From assembly GCA_913060875.1 (NCBI GenBank), contig CAJXSL010000003.1, positions 21,045-85,044 on the forward strand: a stretch of DNA of 64,000 nt, in the 5' to 3' direction. Within the stretch, counting starts at the first letter, position 1. Each line of letters begins with the position of its first letter. Source of the stretch: an uncultured Desulfobacteraceae bacterium (GTDB lineage Bacteria > Desulfobacterota > Desulfobacteria > Desulfobacterales > UBA5852). Of this stretch, positions 62,685 through 64,000 are shown in pieces. The position numbers and the translations under genes are program-made. The notes below the pieces were generated by a model. It did not search any database. It was not told the DNA's origin and was given only the letters and a program-made list of their open reading frames with translations.

Positions 62685-63338
62685 ATGATCGACACGCGCC
62701 ACCGTGCGGCGGCATATCAGCGACCTGCGCCAGGAAGGTGCCCGTTGACCATCCGACGACCATTGATTTTCCTGATGCTTCTCTTTGCGGCCACGACCGC
62801 GCCGGGCCGTGCGATGGATCCGTCCAGCGGCTTGACGCCGGTCGATGCGCTCCACGGTGGCGGCCGCGTTCTGATGATCCGCCACGCCCTGGCTCCGGGA
62901 ACCGGCGATCCGGAAAATTTTGTCTTGGACGATTGCGCTACCCAGCGGAATCTAAACCAGCAGGGACGGGACCAGGCCCGTGCCATCGGAGCGTTTCTTC
63001 GCCGGCAGGGGATTGCCAGGGCCCGTGTCTACGCCAGCCAGTGGTGCCGCTGTCTGGAAACCGCCCGACTTATGGAAATGGGGACGGTACAACCCCTGGC
63101 CGCCCTCAATTCATTTTACGCCCGCCCCGAGGAAAGGCCTATACGCATCAAGGCGTTGCGATCCTTTCTGGACCGCCAGCCGCGGGACGGCCCCCTCATT
63201 ATCATGGTGACCCATTTCGTCACCATCAATGCCATGACCGGGGAAGGGGTATCTTCGGGAGAAGGGGTCGTACTGCATCTCGAGGCCACCGGCCCGAAGG
63301 TATTGGGACGTCTGACGTTTAATGAAGACAAACACTGA
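62685..63338 (+). CDS. Histidine phosphatase (phosphoglycerate-mutase-like), exported
   Basis: 217 residues from ATG 62685 (CGGAGG 8 bases upstream). Signal peptide near residues 20-40 (R-R-P-L-I-F-L-M-L-L-F-A-A-T-T-A-P). Phosphatase core: M-I-R-H-A-L (R-H with A in place of G), A-S-Q-W-C-R-C-L-E-T-A and V-T-H-F-V-T-I-N. A histidine phosphatase acting in the periplasm is inferred. Confidence 0.82.
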   Translation: MIDTRHRAAAYQRPAPGRCPLTIRRPLIFLMLLFAATTAPGRAMDPSSGLTPVDALHGGGRVLMIRHALAPGTGDPENFVLDDCATQRNLNQQGRDQARAIGAFLRRQGIARARVYASQWCRCLETARLMEMGTVQPLAALNSFYARPEERPIRIKALRSFLDRQPRDGPLIIMVTHFVTINAMTGEGVSSGEGVVLHLEATGPKVLGRLTFNEDKH

Positions 63339-63354
63339 CCTGAAAGATCGCACC

Positions 63355-63582
63355 ATGACCGAAGATGAACGAAAGGTCCTATCCCTGTTACGGATGGAAT
63401 GGGATGGGAAAGGCCCCCCGGGAATTCTGGATATCAGCGACATCGTCGCGGCGCTGCCGCTGGCCCCCAGTGACACGCTGGCCGCGCTGAAACGGCTTTA
63501 CACGGCCGGCCTTACGGACATGAATTCTCTTAAAACCAGCGTCTTCCTGACACCGGAAGGCTATGATGCCGCCACCCCTTAG
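63355..63582 (+). CDS. Small winged-helix-like protein
   Basis: 75 residues from ATG 63355, 16 bases after the phosphatase stop (an ATG at 63322 overlaps it). L-S-L-L-R-M-E-W, then L-D-I-S-D-I-V-A-A-L-P-L-A-P-S-D-T-L-A-A-L-K-R-L-Y-T-A-G and a closing V-F-L-T-P-E-G-Y, as in MarR- or ArsR-like helix-turn-helix folds. DNA binding is possible but not proven. Confidence 0.6.
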   Translation: MTEDERKVLSLLRMEWDGKGPPGILDISDIVAALPLAPSDTLAALKRLYTAGLTDMNSLKTSVFLTPEGYDAATP

Positions 63583-63945
63583 ACGGTCAGAAAAAGATAG
63601 AACACGACCGACGCCCTGTATCGGCTCTGACACTGCAGCGAATAATGCCAATTTACCTTTTTCAAGAAAAAGGGGTTGAAGTTTTCTGGAAAGGCATTAA
63701 TATGAGTTAATGCTCATTACAATCGTTTGTCTTGAGCTTGACTCTCTCCTCCAGACGCGGCATTGAACGCTTTGGCGGGTTGTCAGCCATTACGGCCTCC
63801 AGGTGTTCATGCCGTGTTCTCCCTTCAGGAAGACCCCGATGCGGTGATCAAATGCAGCATGGCACGCATGGATAATCGGTAGTATACTATATCGACACAT
63901 ACCCTATCGCTATCTTGGGTTCACCCCTTAAAGGAAATCGTCGCC
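63583..63945. other. Intergenic region with an inverted repeat
   Basis: GCATTAA-TATGAG-TTAATGC at 63694-63713 is a perfect 7-base inverted repeat, possibly an operator for the racemase gene. The rest shows no gene. Confidence 0.5.
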
Positions 63946-64000
63946 ATGAAAACCATCGGCCTTTTGGGCGGAATGAGTTGGGAAAGCACCACGGATTATT
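63946..64000 (+). CDS. Aspartate/glutamate racemase family protein, 5' end only
   Basis: The ATG at 63946, with AAAGGAAA upstream, gives M-K-T-I-G-L-L-G-G-M-S-W-E-S-T-T-D-Y, the highly conserved start of the aspartate/glutamate racemase (YgeA/RacX) family. The rest lies outside the window. Confidence 0.85.
   Translation, partial: MKTIGLLGGMSWESTTDY

Overview
The window reads as one stretch of a GC-rich (roughly 58-60% by eye) bacterial chromosome. It looks like an anaerobic Desulfobacterota-type organism (Desulfobacteraceae/Desulfosarcinaceae-like). This is inferred from gene style: several radical SAM and B12-radical SAM enzymes, a DctPQM TRAP system, a sigma-54 activator, CoA-transferase/thiolase/SDR acid catabolism, MoxR/VWA pairs, and many degenerate interspersed repeats. 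No rRNA, tRNA or CRISPR array was seen.

Layout. 1-2.0 kb: minus-strand TPR, Cys-rich and J-domain proteins. 2.1-7.4 kb: a giant tandem UvrA with four ATPase modules. 7.5-13.4 kb: two PLP enzymes, a GAF protein, a DUF2007 protein, a stand-alone ThrRS-type editing domain between direct repeats, and remnants of a four-helix-bundle (IVS) element. 13.7-17.4 kb: a 1255-aa nuclease-STAND ATPase of lower GC, a candidate antiviral gene. 17.5-23.9 kb: a repeat-rich gap, a DEAD-box helicase with a promoter and attenuator-like leader, a VapBC pair, PrmA and a radical SAM protein.

24.3-36.1 kb is the most interesting region. It has two B12-type radical SAM proteins, a C25 (gingipain-like) cysteine peptidase without a signal peptide, a 74-aa Nif11-like leader peptide, a CX3CX2C radical SAM maturase with C-terminal cysteines, a class-1 isoprenoid-synthase-like protein and a cyclase/ATPase/TPR signalling protein. 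This looks like an undescribed RiPP-type (modified peptide) locus.

36.3-41 kb: an AhpD-like remnant, two lipoproteins (one carrying a Hint domain), an arginase-fold protein and a diguanylate cyclase. 41.3-45 kb: an uncharacterised four-gene operon of a Tat-type metallo-beta-lactamase protein, a polytopic membrane protein, a Cys/His-ending protein and a small RR-leader protein. 45.6-56.8 kb: a carboxylate uptake and degradation region with a TRAP transporter, sigma-54 activator, CoA-transferase, SDR, thiolase and MFS carrier; a good sigma-54 promoter precedes the SDR-thiolase-MFS operon. 56.8-60.1 kb: MoxR ATPase, CoxE-like VWA protein and an acyl-CoA-dehydrogenase-like protein. 60.2-64 kb: an AlkA remnant, a lipoprotein, a second MFS carrier, a histidine phosphatase, a small winged-helix-like protein and the start of an aspartate racemase gene.

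Terminators, repeats and pseudogenes are listed separately. Functions rest on motif recognition by eye; no database search was run.
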